From positions 30,097 to 94,096 of the forward strand of contig CALVXO010000003.1 in the NCBI GenBank assembly GCA_944371325.1: a stretch of 64,000 nt of DNA, read 5' to 3'. Position 1 is the first letter of the stretch. Each line of letters opens with the position of its first letter. The position numbers and the translations under genes are program-made. This stretch comes from an uncultured Bacilli bacterium. Lineage in GTDB: Bacteria; Bacillota_I; Bacilli_A; RF39; UBA660. The notes under the pieces are model-generated. The model had not been told where the DNA came from. It searched no databases and saw only the letters and a list, made by a program, of their open reading frames with translations. Below are positions 32,876-43,743 of this stretch, in pieces.

Positions 32876-35800
32876 ATGACTTATAAAGAATTTATGGAAA
32901 TAATACCTGATGAAACTAAAGATTTTATAAACGAATTAATTCCATATCTAAATTATTATGATAGAAAAGAAATCGATATAAACGATTTGACTATACCATT
33001 TGAAGCTACTATTTTTTTACTAACAATTAGTGCATTACTTAAAGATCCATATTATAAAAACATTCTTATCAATTGTGGTATCAAAAACAGTAAAGAAATT
33101 AAAAATCTCGTTTTAGAAAAAAAATCAATTGAAAAAAATGAAGAATATTTTAATGATAATTATTATAACTTTTTAATTTGTAATGAAAAAAAAGATTATT
33201 CTTCTTTAACACCACTAGATTTACTAATTGATTTAACAAAAAAACTTATACAAAAAATCGAACCACACACAACTCCTGTATTTTCAAATCAAATTTATAA
33301 TGTAGAAAATAAATTTTTTGTTAAAAAATTAGAAGATTTTTTAAAGGATTTAATTAGAGTAAATAATAATATTAAAAATGAACAAATAAAAAAAGAAATA
33401 TTTAGTAATACAAATATCGATGTAATAAATTTTTTAGATAACGCTAGTAAAATAAAAACAATTATTAATTCTTATTTAGTAAAAAAAGATAAAATTTTAG
33501 AAGATCAAGACTTAACTGCTTTATCAGTTCTTATAGCAATTTTTTATACTAATTCAAAAGAATGTAATCAAATTAAAGAAGTATTAAATGACATTGGTAT
33601 CACTATTGAAGACATATTTAATAAATTAGGTATAGATAAAATAAAACAATCTGATATTGAAGATATTATTCCAAACTATTTAAATTTAAATAATGAATAT
33701 GAAAATTATTTTGATAACAGTAGTAATGAAACTATATTAAATATTTTTAAAAAGATATTTGATCGTAAAATTACCAATTCATTTGCTATCGAAGATTTAT
33801 TTAAAAAAATGAATATCTACTTTGACCAATTTAAAGATTTTGATAATTTAATTACTGTAAACATAATTAGAGGATTATTATTTGACTTACCTAAGAAAAC
33901 CCAAGAATATATTACTTTTAGTGCGAAAGCGTACACTTATTTAAAAGAAAAATTAAAAGATAAAGATGTTAAACTTGTATCAGCTCCGAACGACTTTACA
34001 TTATTATCTTTTTATCTTGCAAGTGTTAAATATAATACTGCAATAAGCCAATTTTTTAATATTAATGGTGCTACTATTGATAAAGTAACCAAATTTTTGG
34101 GTATAGAAGTTGACCTTGAAGAAATTGCAAACACTGAAATAGACTATTTTAATTTGCCATATTATTTTAAAAAATATACTCATGAAAATAATTGTGCTAA
34201 AGATAATTTAAGTGACATTTTAATTCAATTCATTGAATCAAATTTAACTAATACATCAATCACTCAAAATAAATTATTACATGTTATTTTTGAAAATATA
34301 ACAGGCGTTAAATTACAAAATGATTTTAGTTATCAAATGAATGACAATATAATTAAATACGAAGAAAAAAGAAAACAACAATTAAAAGAAGAATATTTTA
34401 AAGATTTGCCTATTGAAACTATTAATTTTTTAGAAAGCATTATGAATATTGATGGTCAAATTAATTTAAACAAAGAAATAAGTAACGAAGATCGTCATAT
34501 TTTGGTTTTAATCTTAGCCATATTTGATTTAGAAAATAATGAAACTAAAGATTTCATTAGTTTTTTAGGAACTAATTTTGATAAAGATGATGTAATTAAT
34601 TTTACAAATTCCTACTTCAATAATTCTAATTATGGCAATATTGAAGATTTAATTAATAATTATGATAAATATATTTTTAAAGGAAATAATAAAGGCAAAG
34701 AAAAACAAGATATAACAGTATATAGTATTGCGAGAAATATTTTTAATAAATCTTTTGATAACAGTATTTATATAAATAAATTTTTTGATTATTTTAAAAT
34801 TGACCCAAAAACATATGAAAATTATGATCAATTATACCAGGAATTTTTAAAAGACTTTAAAAGAAAAGAAATTAAAAAAACTTATATTCAAAAGTATCAA
34901 AGTTTATGTAGATCTAACCAAGATGACTATTTAAATATGTTATTACAAATACATAGCAAATTATTAGACAAAAAAATTAATAATATTAAAGATATTGCCA
35001 TGTTATTAGCTATATTAAAATTTCCTTGTCAATTAGTAAATTTTTTAAATAAAAATGATTTAACTACAGAAAAAGTTCTTGCATATCTAAATCTACCAAA
35101 TGATTTTTTAGATGATATTAGGAATTTCGATTTAGAAGAAAATCATTATGATATTTTTATAAATAATTATTCAAATTATAAACCATTTGATTATAAAAAA
35201 ATATTTGACAAGCCTGAAATAATAAAAATGATTAATGATTTAGGTATCAACTATAAAGTTTTAAAATATGAAGTAGATAATGAGAAAGATTATGAATTAT
35301 CCCTAAGTGTTGATGAAAGAATTGAAATATTAAATAATAAACCTATTGATAATTTAGATATTGACGATATAGAAAGTATTATAAAATTTGGTAATTCCTT
35401 AAATTCTCATTCCCAATACATTCATGATGAATTTCCTAAAATGATGATTAATGATAGCACTAATGAATCAGTCAAATCAATTAACGATACACTTAATGAA
35501 GTTTATACTTTAAAAAAAGAAGAAAAGCCAAAAAGTATTTGGGAAAAATTATTTGCAATAGAAACAACAGATGAACCAAAATATGTTTTAAATAATAGTG
35601 CTTTATATGAATTAAAAGAAAAAATTGATAAAAATATTCAAAAATTATCAAATGAATTATTACAATATAATAACCTTAGAAAATATATTGATGCTTATCG
35701 TAAAAAAAATGAAATTTATTTAAATAAAATAAATGAGACTTTAAAAGTATTACTTGATGAACAAAATAGTCAAAGTGAACAAGATGACTATTCTGATATT

Positions 35801-36238
35801 CTATTAACAAGTACTAATTTACAAATTATAAAAAGTAAATTAGAACGTTTTAAAACATCAAAACTTTTAATGCAACAAGAATTAATAAAAATTAATCAAG
35901 CTATTGTTAATCATTTTACAACTATTAATGCTCTAGAAATGGCTAAAAACGATTTATTACCTTTAATTACAACAGAAGTGACCTTAAATAATGGTATAAA
36001 TTCAGAATATCAATCTATAGAAATGACACAAAATATATTTAATTTATTTAAATCTTTATTAGATAAAAATCAAGAAGATACAAATCAAAATATTGAATTA
36101 TTAAAGCAATCTTCTTTATCTAGCGATATGTTAGCAAAAATAAATGCTGATGTTGAATTATATTTACATCAATTATCAGGATTTGATACACCTCTATTAG
36201 ATGAAAATCCAAAAACATTAAAAAAAGAAGCAGACTAA
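32876..36238 (+). CDS. Large unknown protein with Clp-N-like repeats and a TelA-like C-terminus
   Basis: 1120 residues, soluble, acidic/Lys/Asn rich. Five divergent repeats can be aligned by eye near residues 15-70, 185-250, 345-410, 510-570 and 690-745. Each has a hydrophobic 'LTxLxxLLAIxx' helix, then a shorter helix ending in a glycine or asparagine and 'T.(D/E).(I/V)...L.(I/L)', resembling the helical repeats of Clp N-domains. From about 900 the protein becomes coiled coil; KLERFKTSKLLMQQELIKIN and NHFTTINALEMAKNDLL recall TelA (toxic-anion resistance) proteins. Both assignments are tentative. A lone + strand gene in a - strand region. Confidence 0.5.
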   Translation: MTYKEFMEIIPDETKDFINELIPYLNYYDRKEIDINDLTIPFEATIFLLTISALLKDPYYKNILINCGIKNSKEIKNLVLEKKSIEKNEEYFNDNYYNFLICNEKKDYSSLTPLDLLIDLTKKLIQKIEPHTTPVFSNQIYNVENKFFVKKLEDFLKDLIRVNNNIKNEQIKKEIFSNTNIDVINFLDNASKIKTIINSYLVKKDKILEDQDLTALSVLIAIFYTNSKECNQIKEVLNDIGITIEDIFNKLGIDKIKQSDIEDIIPNYLNLNNEYENYFDNSSNETILNIFKKIFDRKITNSFAIEDLFKKMNIYFDQFKDFDNLITVNIIRGLLFDLPKKTQEYITFSAKAYTYLKEKLKDKDVKLVSAPNDFTLLSFYLASVKYNTAISQFFNINGATIDKVTKFLGIEVDLEEIANTEIDYFNLPYYFKKYTHENNCAKDNLSDILIQFIESNLTNTSITQNKLLHVIFENITGVKLQNDFSYQMNDNIIKYEEKRKQQLKEEYFKDLPIETINFLESIMNIDGQINLNKEISNEDRHILVLILAIFDLENNETKDFISFLGTNFDKDDVINFTNSYFNNSNYGNIEDLINNYDKYIFKGNNKGKEKQDITVYSIARNIFNKSFDNSIYINKFFDYFKIDPKTYENYDQLYQEFLKDFKRKEIKKTYIQKYQSLCRSNQDDYLNMLLQIHSKLLDKKINNIKDIAMLLAILKFPCQLVNFLNKNDLTTEKVLAYLNLPNDFLDDIRNFDLEENHYDIFINNYSNYKPFDYKKIFDKPEIIKMINDLGINYKVLKYEVDNEKDYELSLSVDERIEILNNKPIDNLDIDDIESIIKFGNSLNSHSQYIHDEFPKMMINDSTNESVKSINDTLNEVYTLKKEEKPKSIWEKLFAIETTDEPKYVLNNSALYELKEKIDKNIQKLSNELLQYNNLRKYIDAYRKKNEIYLNKINETLKVLLDEQNSQSEQDDYSDILLTSTNLQIIKSKLERFKTSKLLMQQELIKINQAIVNHFTTINALEMAKNDLLPLITTEVTLNNGINSEYQSIEMTQNIFNLFKSLLDKNQEDTNQNIELLKQSSLSSDMLAKINADVELYLHQLSGFDTPLLDENPKTLKKEAD

Positions 36239-36250
36239 TCTGCTTCTTTT
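36223..36250. terminator. Bidirectional terminator with both stop codons in its loop
   Basis: AAAAGAAGCAGA (36223-36234) / TCTGCTTCTTTT (36239-36250), a perfect 12-bp stem. The tetraloop CTAA (36235-36238) holds TAA of the + strand gene and, on the - strand, TAG of topA. Confidence 0.9.
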
Positions 36251-38259
36251 ACATAATCACAACTAGAACATTTTATTTTTTTACCTTTAATTGTTAATAA
36301 ACTATTACATTTAGGACATTTTTCATCTATTGGTTTATCCCAATAAGCTGTTTTACATTTTGGAAAATTATTGCATCCATAAAATATTTTACCTTTTTTA
36401 CTTTTCTTTTCTATTATTTTACCATCACAGTTAGGGCAATCAATAATTTCTTTAACTTCACTTGGTTTTATGTATTTACAATTAGGATAATTACTACAAG
36501 CAGTAAATTCTCCATATTTACCTTTTCTAATAACTAAATCACTACCACATTCTGGACATGTTTCCCCTGTTTTAGTTGCTTCTTTTTTAGGTAACAAATC
36601 AAATGCTTTTTTTAAAGCTGGTTCAAAATCATTATAAAAATCTCTTAATGTTTTAACCCAATTTTCTTTACCTTCAGCTATTTTATCTAAATCATTTTCC
36701 ATATTAGCAGTATATTCAACGTTTATTAAATGACTAAAACATTCTTGTAATTTATCTGTTATTTCAATACCAATTTCAGTTGGTATAAATTTTTTATCTT
36801 CAACTGTCACATAATTTCTTTGTTTTAATGTTTCCATAGTAGTTGCATAAGTACTAGGCCTTCCAATACCTAATTTTTCCATTTCTTCGATTAATTTTGC
36901 TTCAGTATATCTACTTGGAGGTTTAGTAAAATGTTGTTCTTTAGTAATATCATTAGATACCAATACATTAGAATTATATGTTTCTAAAGGTGGCAAAGTT
37001 TTATCTTTAGCATCTTCATAATCATTATAAACTTTTAAATAACCATCAAAACTAATAATTTGACCAGTTGCTTTAAATTGATAATTATTATTATCTAAAA
37101 TAACTGTAGTATTAATTGTAGTAGCATCTTTCATTAAACTAGCTAAAGCACGATAATAAATCATTTTATATAATTTATATTCATCATTTGATAAATAAGG
37201 TTTTACTGATTCTGGTGTTCTATTGATGCTAGTTGGTCTAATTGCTTCATGAGCATCTTGGACATTATCCATTTTTTTATTTGATTTAACATAACCAATA
37301 TACTCTTCACCAAATTTATCTTTAATATAACCGTAAGTAGATTTAATAAATTCATCAGATAATCTTACTGAATCAGTTCTCATATATGAAATAAGACCGA
37401 CTGTTTCATCTTTAAGTTCAATTCCTTCATATAATTTTTGCGCTAAAGACATTGTTTTTTTAGCATTAAATCCTAATTTAGTTGACGCTAATCTTTGTAA
37501 AGTACTTGTAATAAAAGGTGGATTAGATTTTTTATTTTTATTTTTCTTATCAACACTAACAATTTTAAATGTATTACTTAATTCATTTAATATTTCATTA
37601 GCTTTTGCTTCATTTGGAATTTTAATATCTTTATTATTATAATTAAATAAATCTGCTTCAAAATCTTTAAAAACACCTGTAATTGTCCAATATTCTTCAG
37701 GATTAAATTTATTAATTTCCCTTTCTTTATCAACAATTAATTTTAGAGCAACGCTTTGTACACGTCCAGCACTAGTACCATCAGTTTTTGCTTGCATTAA
37801 TTTACTTAATCTAAAACCAATTATTCTATCTAATATTCTTCTTGTTTCTTGACTGTTAACCAAATCTTGATCTATTTTTCTCGCATGTTTAAATGAATTA
37901 ATAACTGCATCTTTAGTTATTTCATTGAACACTATTCTTTGATAATTTTCATCTTTAAGTTTTAAAGTGTCAAACAAATGCCAAGAAATTGCTTCTCCTT
38001 CACGATCGGGATCGGTTGCAAGATAAACAAAATCTGCTTTTTTAACTTCTTTTTTTAAATCATTAATTAATTTAGATTTACCTTTAATAGTAACATAATC
38101 GGGTTTAAAATCATGTTCTAAATCGACACCTAAGCCATATTTTCCTTTAGTAGATAAATCTCTTATATGTCCTTTACTAGATAAAACTTCATAATCTTTA
38201 CCTAGATATTTTTCAATTGTTTTACTTTTACTTGGGGACTCAACAATAACTAATTTCAA
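36235..38259 (-). CDS. topA: DNA topoisomerase I
   Basis: 674 residues. TOPRIM domain (KLVIVESPSKSKTIEKYLG, ATDPDREGEAISWHL), active tyrosine in GLISYMRTDSVRLS, GRPSTYATTMETL, then three C-terminal four-cysteine zinc ribbons (CPECGSDL, CPNCDGKI, CPKCNSLL). Relaxes negative supercoils. The start is TTG 38257-38259, at the right distance from GAGGAG; the GTG at 38268 is part of that Shine-Dalgarno. Confidence 0.95.
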   Translation of the reverse strand: MKLVIVESPSKSKTIEKYLGKDYEVLSSKGHIRDLSTKGKYGLGVDLEHDFKPDYVTIKGKSKLINDLKKEVKKADFVYLATDPDREGEAISWHLFDTLKLKDENYQRIVFNEITKDAVINSFKHARKIDQDLVNSQETRRILDRIIGFRLSKLMQAKTDGTSAGRVQSVALKLIVDKEREINKFNPEEYWTITGVFKDFEADLFNYNNKDIKIPNEAKANEILNELSNTFKIVSVDKKNKNKKSNPPFITSTLQRLASTKLGFNAKKTMSLAQKLYEGIELKDETVGLISYMRTDSVRLSDEFIKSTYGYIKDKFGEEYIGYVKSNKKMDNVQDAHEAIRPTSINRTPESVKPYLSNDEYKLYKMIYYRALASLMKDATTINTTVILDNNNYQFKATGQIISFDGYLKVYNDYEDAKDKTLPPLETYNSNVLVSNDITKEQHFTKPPSRYTEAKLIEEMEKLGIGRPSTYATTMETLKQRNYVTVEDKKFIPTEIGIEITDKLQECFSHLINVEYTANMENDLDKIAEGKENWVKTLRDFYNDFEPALKKAFDLLPKKEATKTGETCPECGSDLVIRKGKYGEFTACSNYPNCKYIKPSEVKEIIDCPNCDGKIIEKKSKKGKIFYGCNNFPKCKTAYWDKPIDEKCPKCNSLLTIKGKKIKCSSCDYVKEAD

Positions 38260-38281
38260 TATTATCACTCCTCGAATATAA

Positions 38282-38310
38282 TTTATACACTATAATTATT
38301 TTCTTGTCAA
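38282..38310 (-). promoter_or_regulatory. Promoter of topA
   Basis: TTGACA (38305-38310), 17 bp, TATAAA (38282-38287) on the - strand. Confidence 0.75.
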
Positions 38311-38311
38311 G

Positions 38312-38345
38312 AGAAAAAGACTTAATGATGAATTCTTTTAAGTCT
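38312..38345 (-). terminator. Terminator of spoIIGA-sigE
   Basis: AGACTTAA (38318-38325) / TTAAGTCT (38338-38345), with TTTTT on the - strand. It contains the sigE stop codon. Confidence 0.7.
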
Positions 38346-39005
38346 CCTAATTACCTTCTTCTCAATTCTAGAAATATATGACTGGGATATACCAAGTAAC
38401 TCCGCTACATCTTTTTGTGTTTTTTCTTCATTGTTATATAAACCATATCTTAAAATCATTATCTCTTTATCCCTTTTATTTAAATTATTAATTTCTTCAT
38501 ATAATAATTTCTTATTAGTTTCTTCTTCTAAGCCTTTGGTAACTATATCAGGTTCAGTACCCAAAATATCTTCTAAATGTAATTCATTTCCTTCCGCATC
38601 ATAACTTAAACTATCTTCAAAACTAACTTCACCTTTTCTTTTTTTATTTTTTCTTAAAAACATTAATATTTCATTATCAATACAACGTGATGCATAAGTA
38701 GCAAGTTTAATATTTTTATCTAATTTATAAGTATTTACTCCTTTTATTAAACCGATAGTTCCAATACTTACTAAATCTTCTAAATCTACTTTTGTATTTT
38801 CATATTTTTTAGCTAAAAAAACAACCAACCTTAAATTATGTTCAATTAATTTAGCCCGTGCTTCTTCGTCACCTTCCATTGATTTAGTAACATATAGTAT
38901 TTCTTCTTCTTTTGATAAAGGCGCTGGTAACTTATCAGCACTACCAACATAAAAAACTTCTTGTGTAAATAATTTTATAATTAATTTTTTTAATTTAGAA
39001 AACAT
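38322..39005 (-). CDS. sigE: Sporulation sigma factor SigE (pro-form)
   Basis: 227 residues. It aligns with Bacillus SigE over region 2 (NLRLVVFLAKKYENTKVDLEDLVSIGTIGLIKGVNTY, LATYASRCIDNEILMFLRKN) and region 4 (KTQKDVAELLGISQSYISRIEKKVIRRLKR). The N-terminal pro-sequence (MFSKLKKLIIKLFTQEVFYVG) is present, so activation by SpoIIGA cleavage is expected. SigE drives early mother-cell gene expression in sporulation. Directly follows spoIIGA. It is the strongest evidence that the organism can, or could, make spores. Confidence 0.96.
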   Translation of the reverse strand: MFSKLKKLIIKLFTQEVFYVGSADKLPAPLSKEEEILYVTKSMEGDEEARAKLIEHNLRLVVFLAKKYENTKVDLEDLVSIGTIGLIKGVNTYKLDKNIKLATYASRCIDNEILMFLRKNKKRKGEVSFEDSLSYDAEGNELHLEDILGTEPDIVTKGLEEETNKKLLYEEINNLNKRDKEIMILRYGLYNNEEKTQKDVAELLGISQSYISRIEKKVIRRLKRIHH

Positions 39006-39006
39006 T

Positions 39007-39774
39007 TTATCCCTCCAATAGTTTTTTATTTAACAAACAATCTACACCATCAATTTTAATCTTATCTTTTAAAATACCTACAATTACGTTTTTTTTAATG
39101 ATACCTTCTATCTCTACTTTGTCCACTTTAAAACATTTAATTAATCCATCCCCTTTAACACATTTATAAGGAATATAAAAAAAATTATCTATATTTATTT
39201 CTTTATCTATTAGTATAACGGGTTTATTAGTTATCGGAGTAACTAAATTATTCCCTGTATCTAAAAACGAACTAAATAAATATTTCTTATTGTTATAGTA
39301 AATGTTTATTTTATAATAATTACTATAATTATTTTTTAACCATAATCCTTGTTTAATATAAATATATATAATAATTGGACTAAATATGATTAAAAATATA
39401 AAATTAATTGACAAGCCATTATTTATAAAAATAATACCATATTGCTTATATGAAAATTCAACATTTAAAAAATATAAAAAGCCACCTAAAACAATACTAG
39501 TCATATATAAATACAAAATATTTTTTAAAGTATACTTAATATCTTTATACCCAAAACTAACTATGACCATAACAATACTTATTAATACTTTATATAAGAA
39601 AAGTACTAATGAACTACTTACAAATAATAATAGTATACTAATACCACCAATAAAAGCTCCTCCAATTATTTTATAAATACTTACGTTTCTTCTAAGCAAT
39701 ATTGAAACAGATAATAATAATAAAAAATCAAATATAAAATTTAAAATCATTATTAAATCTAAGTATATTTTCGT
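39007..39774 (-). CDS. spoIIGA: Sigma-E processing peptidase SpoIIGA, ACG start
   Basis: 255 residues. Five N-terminal membrane helices, then an aspartic-protease-like domain with SSFLDTGNNLVTPI (catalytic Asp) and a C-terminal IDGVDCLLNKKLL. Cleaves pro-SigE at the septum. The first in-frame ATG (39750) has no ribosome site. Eight codons upstream, ACG 39772-39774 lies 8 nt after GAGGTG (39783-39788) and restores KIYLDLIMILNFIFD, matching the conserved SpoIIGA beginning MKIYLD. The start is therefore taken as ACG. An isolated ATG-to-ACG change or a sequencing error is the alternative. Confidence 0.88.
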   Translation of the reverse strand, partial: TKIYLDLIMILNFIFDFLLLLSVSILLRRNVSIYKIIGGAFIGGISILLLFVSSSLVLFLYKVLISIVMVIVSFGYKDIKYTLKNILYLYMTSIVLGGFLYFLNVEFSYKQYGIIFINNGLSINFIFLIIFSPIIIYIYIKQGLWLKNNYSNYYKINIYYNNKKYLFSSFLDTGNNLVTPITNKPVILIDKEINIDNFFYIPYKCVKGDGLIKCFKVDKVEIEGIIKKNVIVGILKDKIKIDGVDCLLNKKLLEG

Positions 39775-39800
39775 ATATATATCACCTCGTATAAATTATA

Positions 39801-39838
39801 AAAAAAAAATCATTAAAATTTTGTCATTTTAACGATTT
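39801..39838 (-). terminator. Terminator of the SEDS gene
   Basis: AAATCATTAAAAT (39807-39819) / ATTTTAACGATTT (39826-39838) with one wobble pair. A run of nine T's follows on the - strand. Confidence 0.75.
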
Positions 39839-41007
39839 AATTTAAATTTTTCTAATTTAGATTCAATATGTACCCTTTGAACAACCGCTAAAGAACACAT
39901 TAAACTAATTGCGAATGTTCCACCGTAAGATAAGAATGGTAAAGGAACACCTGTTAGTGGTATTATTCCAAATAAACCACCTAAATTAATAAAAATATGC
40001 ATAAATATGTAAGTAGCTACACCTAAGCAAATAAATCTTCCTCTTATAGTAGTTGCATTAGTAGATATCTTAAGAATTCTAAATAAAACAAATACATATG
40101 CTAAAAATATAAAACTACATTTTATAGCACCATATTCTTCTCCAATAATAGCGAATATACTATCTGTATGTGGTTCAGGAATATAAGAATATTTTTGTTT
40201 ACTTTTACCAATACCCAAGCCAAATAAGCCACCATCATTTAATGCTATAAAACCATTACATATTTGATAACCAGTTGTTTCATATTTCGAACAAGGATTA
40301 AAAAAATCAAATCTTGACATCTGAGCATCACTTAATAAATAGCCTTGTCTTAAGACAATTAAACTCATACCAACTATTCCTAATCCTATAACTAAACCAA
40401 TTGTTCTTAACTTATCAATTCTTCTAATTGGACTTGCTAAAAACATAACTCCAAATATTCCCAACATTATAAGAGCTCCACCTAAATCCTTTTGAATAAA
40501 AGTTAAAGTAGGAATTAAACAAGCAACAAATAAAATCAAACCTATTTTAGACCATTTTTTAGGATTGTCTGAATTTAATATACGATAATTTTGTTCAAAT
40601 AAAACAGCAAACAATACAATCATTACTGGTTTTGCTAATTCACTAGGTTGTAAAGTACCAATTCCTGGTATTGGTAACCAGTTAATAGCACCATTTACTT
40701 CTTTTCCAAATGGAAACAAAAGAATAACTAAACCTAAAACAAATATATAAGCCAACCAAATTAAGTCTTTATATGCTTTTGTTTTCATATTTAAAATAAT
40801 ATAAGAACCTATTAATCCAATTATTAACATTTGTAATTGTTTAAAAAAGTAATAATAAGTTGAAACTTCATATCTTACAACTGCTTCACGACTTGAAGCA
40901 GTAACTATATTTAATAAACCAAATAAGAAAAACAAAATAGTAATTATTAATAATGATCTATCCATTTTACTTATTAAGAACTTAAGGTTTTTTAAGAACT
41001 TTTTCAT
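39829..41007 (-). CDS. FtsW/RodA/SpoVE family (SEDS) glycosyltransferase
   Basis: 392 residues, about ten membrane helices. SEDS signatures: GAINWLPIPGIGTLQPSELAK, FIQKDLGGALIMLGIF, GFIALNDGGLFGLGIG(K)SKQKYSYIPEPHTDSIFAIIGEE and the C-terminal PLTGVPLPFLSYGGT. A peptidoglycan polymerase working with a class B PBP. The GIGKSKQKYSYIPEPHTDSIFA stretch is of the FtsW/SpoVE type; next to spoIIGA-sigE, SpoVE is possible, but FtsW is equally likely. ATG 41007 has GGTGG; the upstream ATG 41019 lacks a site. Confidence 0.9.
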   Translation of the reverse strand: MKKFLKNLKFLISKMDRSLLIITILFFLFGLLNIVTASSREAVVRYEVSTYYYFFKQLQMLIIGLIGSYIILNMKTKAYKDLIWLAYIFVLGLVILLFPFGKEVNGAINWLPIPGIGTLQPSELAKPVMIVLFAVLFEQNYRILNSDNPKKWSKIGLILFVACLIPTLTFIQKDLGGALIMLGIFGVMFLASPIRRIDKLRTIGLVIGLGIVGMSLIVLRQGYLLSDAQMSRFDFFNPCSKYETTGYQICNGFIALNDGGLFGLGIGKSKQKYSYIPEPHTDSIFAIIGEEYGAIKCSFIFLAYVFVLFRILKISTNATTIRGRFICLGVATYIFMHIFINLGGLFGIIPLTGVPLPFLSYGGTFAISLMCSLAVVQRVHIESKLEKFKLNR

Positions 41008-41137
41008 ACCTTCCACCATATATTATAATATCACATATTTAATAATTTGAAAATACAAATAATAAAATTTAGGTGTTTTAAATGAACAATTCGTACATAT
41101 ATTAATAAAATATATTAGCTAGAAGGAGGTAATAAGT

Positions 41138-41320
41138 ATGTATTACTACGGAGGATATAGCGGTTATGGTTACGGTCAACCATACGGTTATGGAAATGGT
41201 TCTGGTTACGGAGCTGCTATCATTTTAGTTTTATTTATTTTATTAGTAATAATTATAGGTGCTAGAGCATTTGAAAATAACTCTGGATGTCACACTCAAT
41301 CACCTTGTCAAGGAAGATAA
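41138..41320 (+). CDS. YjcZ-like small Gly/Tyr-rich membrane protein
   Basis: 60 residues: a Tyr/Gly-rich N-terminus (YYGGYSGYGYG and more), one membrane helix AAIILVLFILLVIIIGA, and a short tail with two cysteines. This is the layout of the YjcZ/sporulation small-protein family in Bacilli. Perfect Shine-Dalgarno AGAAGGAGG. Upstream, a seven-codon frame (ATG 41081, MNNSYIY) with AGGTG precedes it; whether that is a leader is unknown. The role in spores is inference from the family and from nearby spoIIGA-sigE. Confidence 0.7.
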   Translation: MYYYGGYSGYGYGQPYGYGNGSGYGAAIILVLFILLVIIIGARAFENNSGCHTQSPCQGR

Positions 41321-41330
41321 TCTTCCTTTT
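41310..41330 (+). terminator. Terminator of the YjcZ-like gene
   Basis: AAGGAAGA (41310-41317) / TCTTCCTT (41321-41328); the three-base loop TAA is the stop codon. T-rich sequence follows. Confidence 0.75.
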
Positions 41331-41333
41331 ATT

Positions 41334-41361
41334 TTGCTTTTTTTTTAAATTGTGGTAAAAT
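41334..41361 (+). promoter_or_regulatory. Promoter of def
   Basis: TTGCTT (41334-41339), 16 bp, TAAAAT (41356-41361) with TG at the extended position. Confidence 0.5.
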
Positions 41362-41387
41362 ATTCGTTGTTGTGGGAGTTGATTCTT

Positions 41388-41934
41388 ATGTTTAAAAAAT
41401 TAGATATATTAGATGAAAAAGATAAAAGATTAAGAATGATTAGTAAAGATGCTACTTTTCCTTTATCAAAAGAAGATAAAGAATTAATTAAAAGAGCAAT
41501 TGATGAATTAACCTATAGTCAAATAGAAAATTTAGCAACAAAATATAATTTAAGACCAGGAATGGGATTAGCATTTCCTCAATTAGGTTTAAATAAAAGA
41601 ATAATTATAATCGTACACGAAGTAAAAGAAGGAGTATTTGATGAATACGTATTTGTAAATCCTAAAATAGTATCATACTCTAACGAAATGATTGCAGCGG
41701 ATGTTGGTGAAGGATGCTTATCAGTTAATCGTGATGTTGAAGGACACGTTCCTAGATATGCTAGAGTAACAGTTGAAGGTTATGATATCGATGGCAATAA
41801 AATAAAAGTAAGAGCAAGAGAAGATTTATCAATTGCCTTCCAACATGAAATCGATCACTTAAATGGAATATTATTTTATGATCGAATCAACAAAGATAAA
41901 CCATTCTTTAATGAAAACGAAATTAGATTAATTT

Positions 41935-41936
<2 letters not shown>
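41388..41936 (+). CDS. def: Peptide deformylase
   Basis: 182 residues. Metal-binding motifs EGCLS (in VGEGCLSVNRD) and HEIDH (in FQHEIDHLNGILFYDRI) are intact. Motif 1 reads GMGLAFPQLG, where most enzymes have GLAAPQ. Removes the formyl group from nascent proteins. The start is ATG 41388, with GGGAGTTGAT; the frame upstream to 41352 overlaps the promoter. Convergent with pyrG across a shared terminator. Confidence 0.95.
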
Positions 41937-43626
<1,690 letters not shown>

Positions 43627-43628
<2 letters not shown>

Positions 43629-43737
43629 ATCTTTTTTTACTTGGTATTGTTAAATTAGCATCTTTAACTAATACAGTTGGACCTTTAGGTATTCTATGAA
43701 CGTTTGGAAATGTTTCACCTAATTTTCTTAAAGCCAA
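43627..43737 (-). CDS. Short conserved-looking frame after the membrane protein (TTG start or read-through)
   Basis: 36 codons in the same phase as the gene ending at 43744. The TAA stop (43744-43746) is followed by AAA GAA and then TTG 43735-43737, opening LALRKLGETFPNVHRIPKGPTVLVK-type sequence, ending in PSKKR and TAG. Composition and codon use are protein-like, and the operon terminator starts at this TAG, as it does for other genes here. No good Shine-Dalgarno is seen. It is either a small gene starting at TTG, a read-through tail, or the remains of a longer gene. Not recognised. Confidence 0.45.
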
Positions 43738-43743
43738 TTCTTT

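Noticed and set aside
41060..41137. SigE/SigK promoter for the YjcZ-like gene
   Set aside because: CATATATTA at 41096 fits a -10 loosely, but no AC or ATA -35 element occurs at the right distance.
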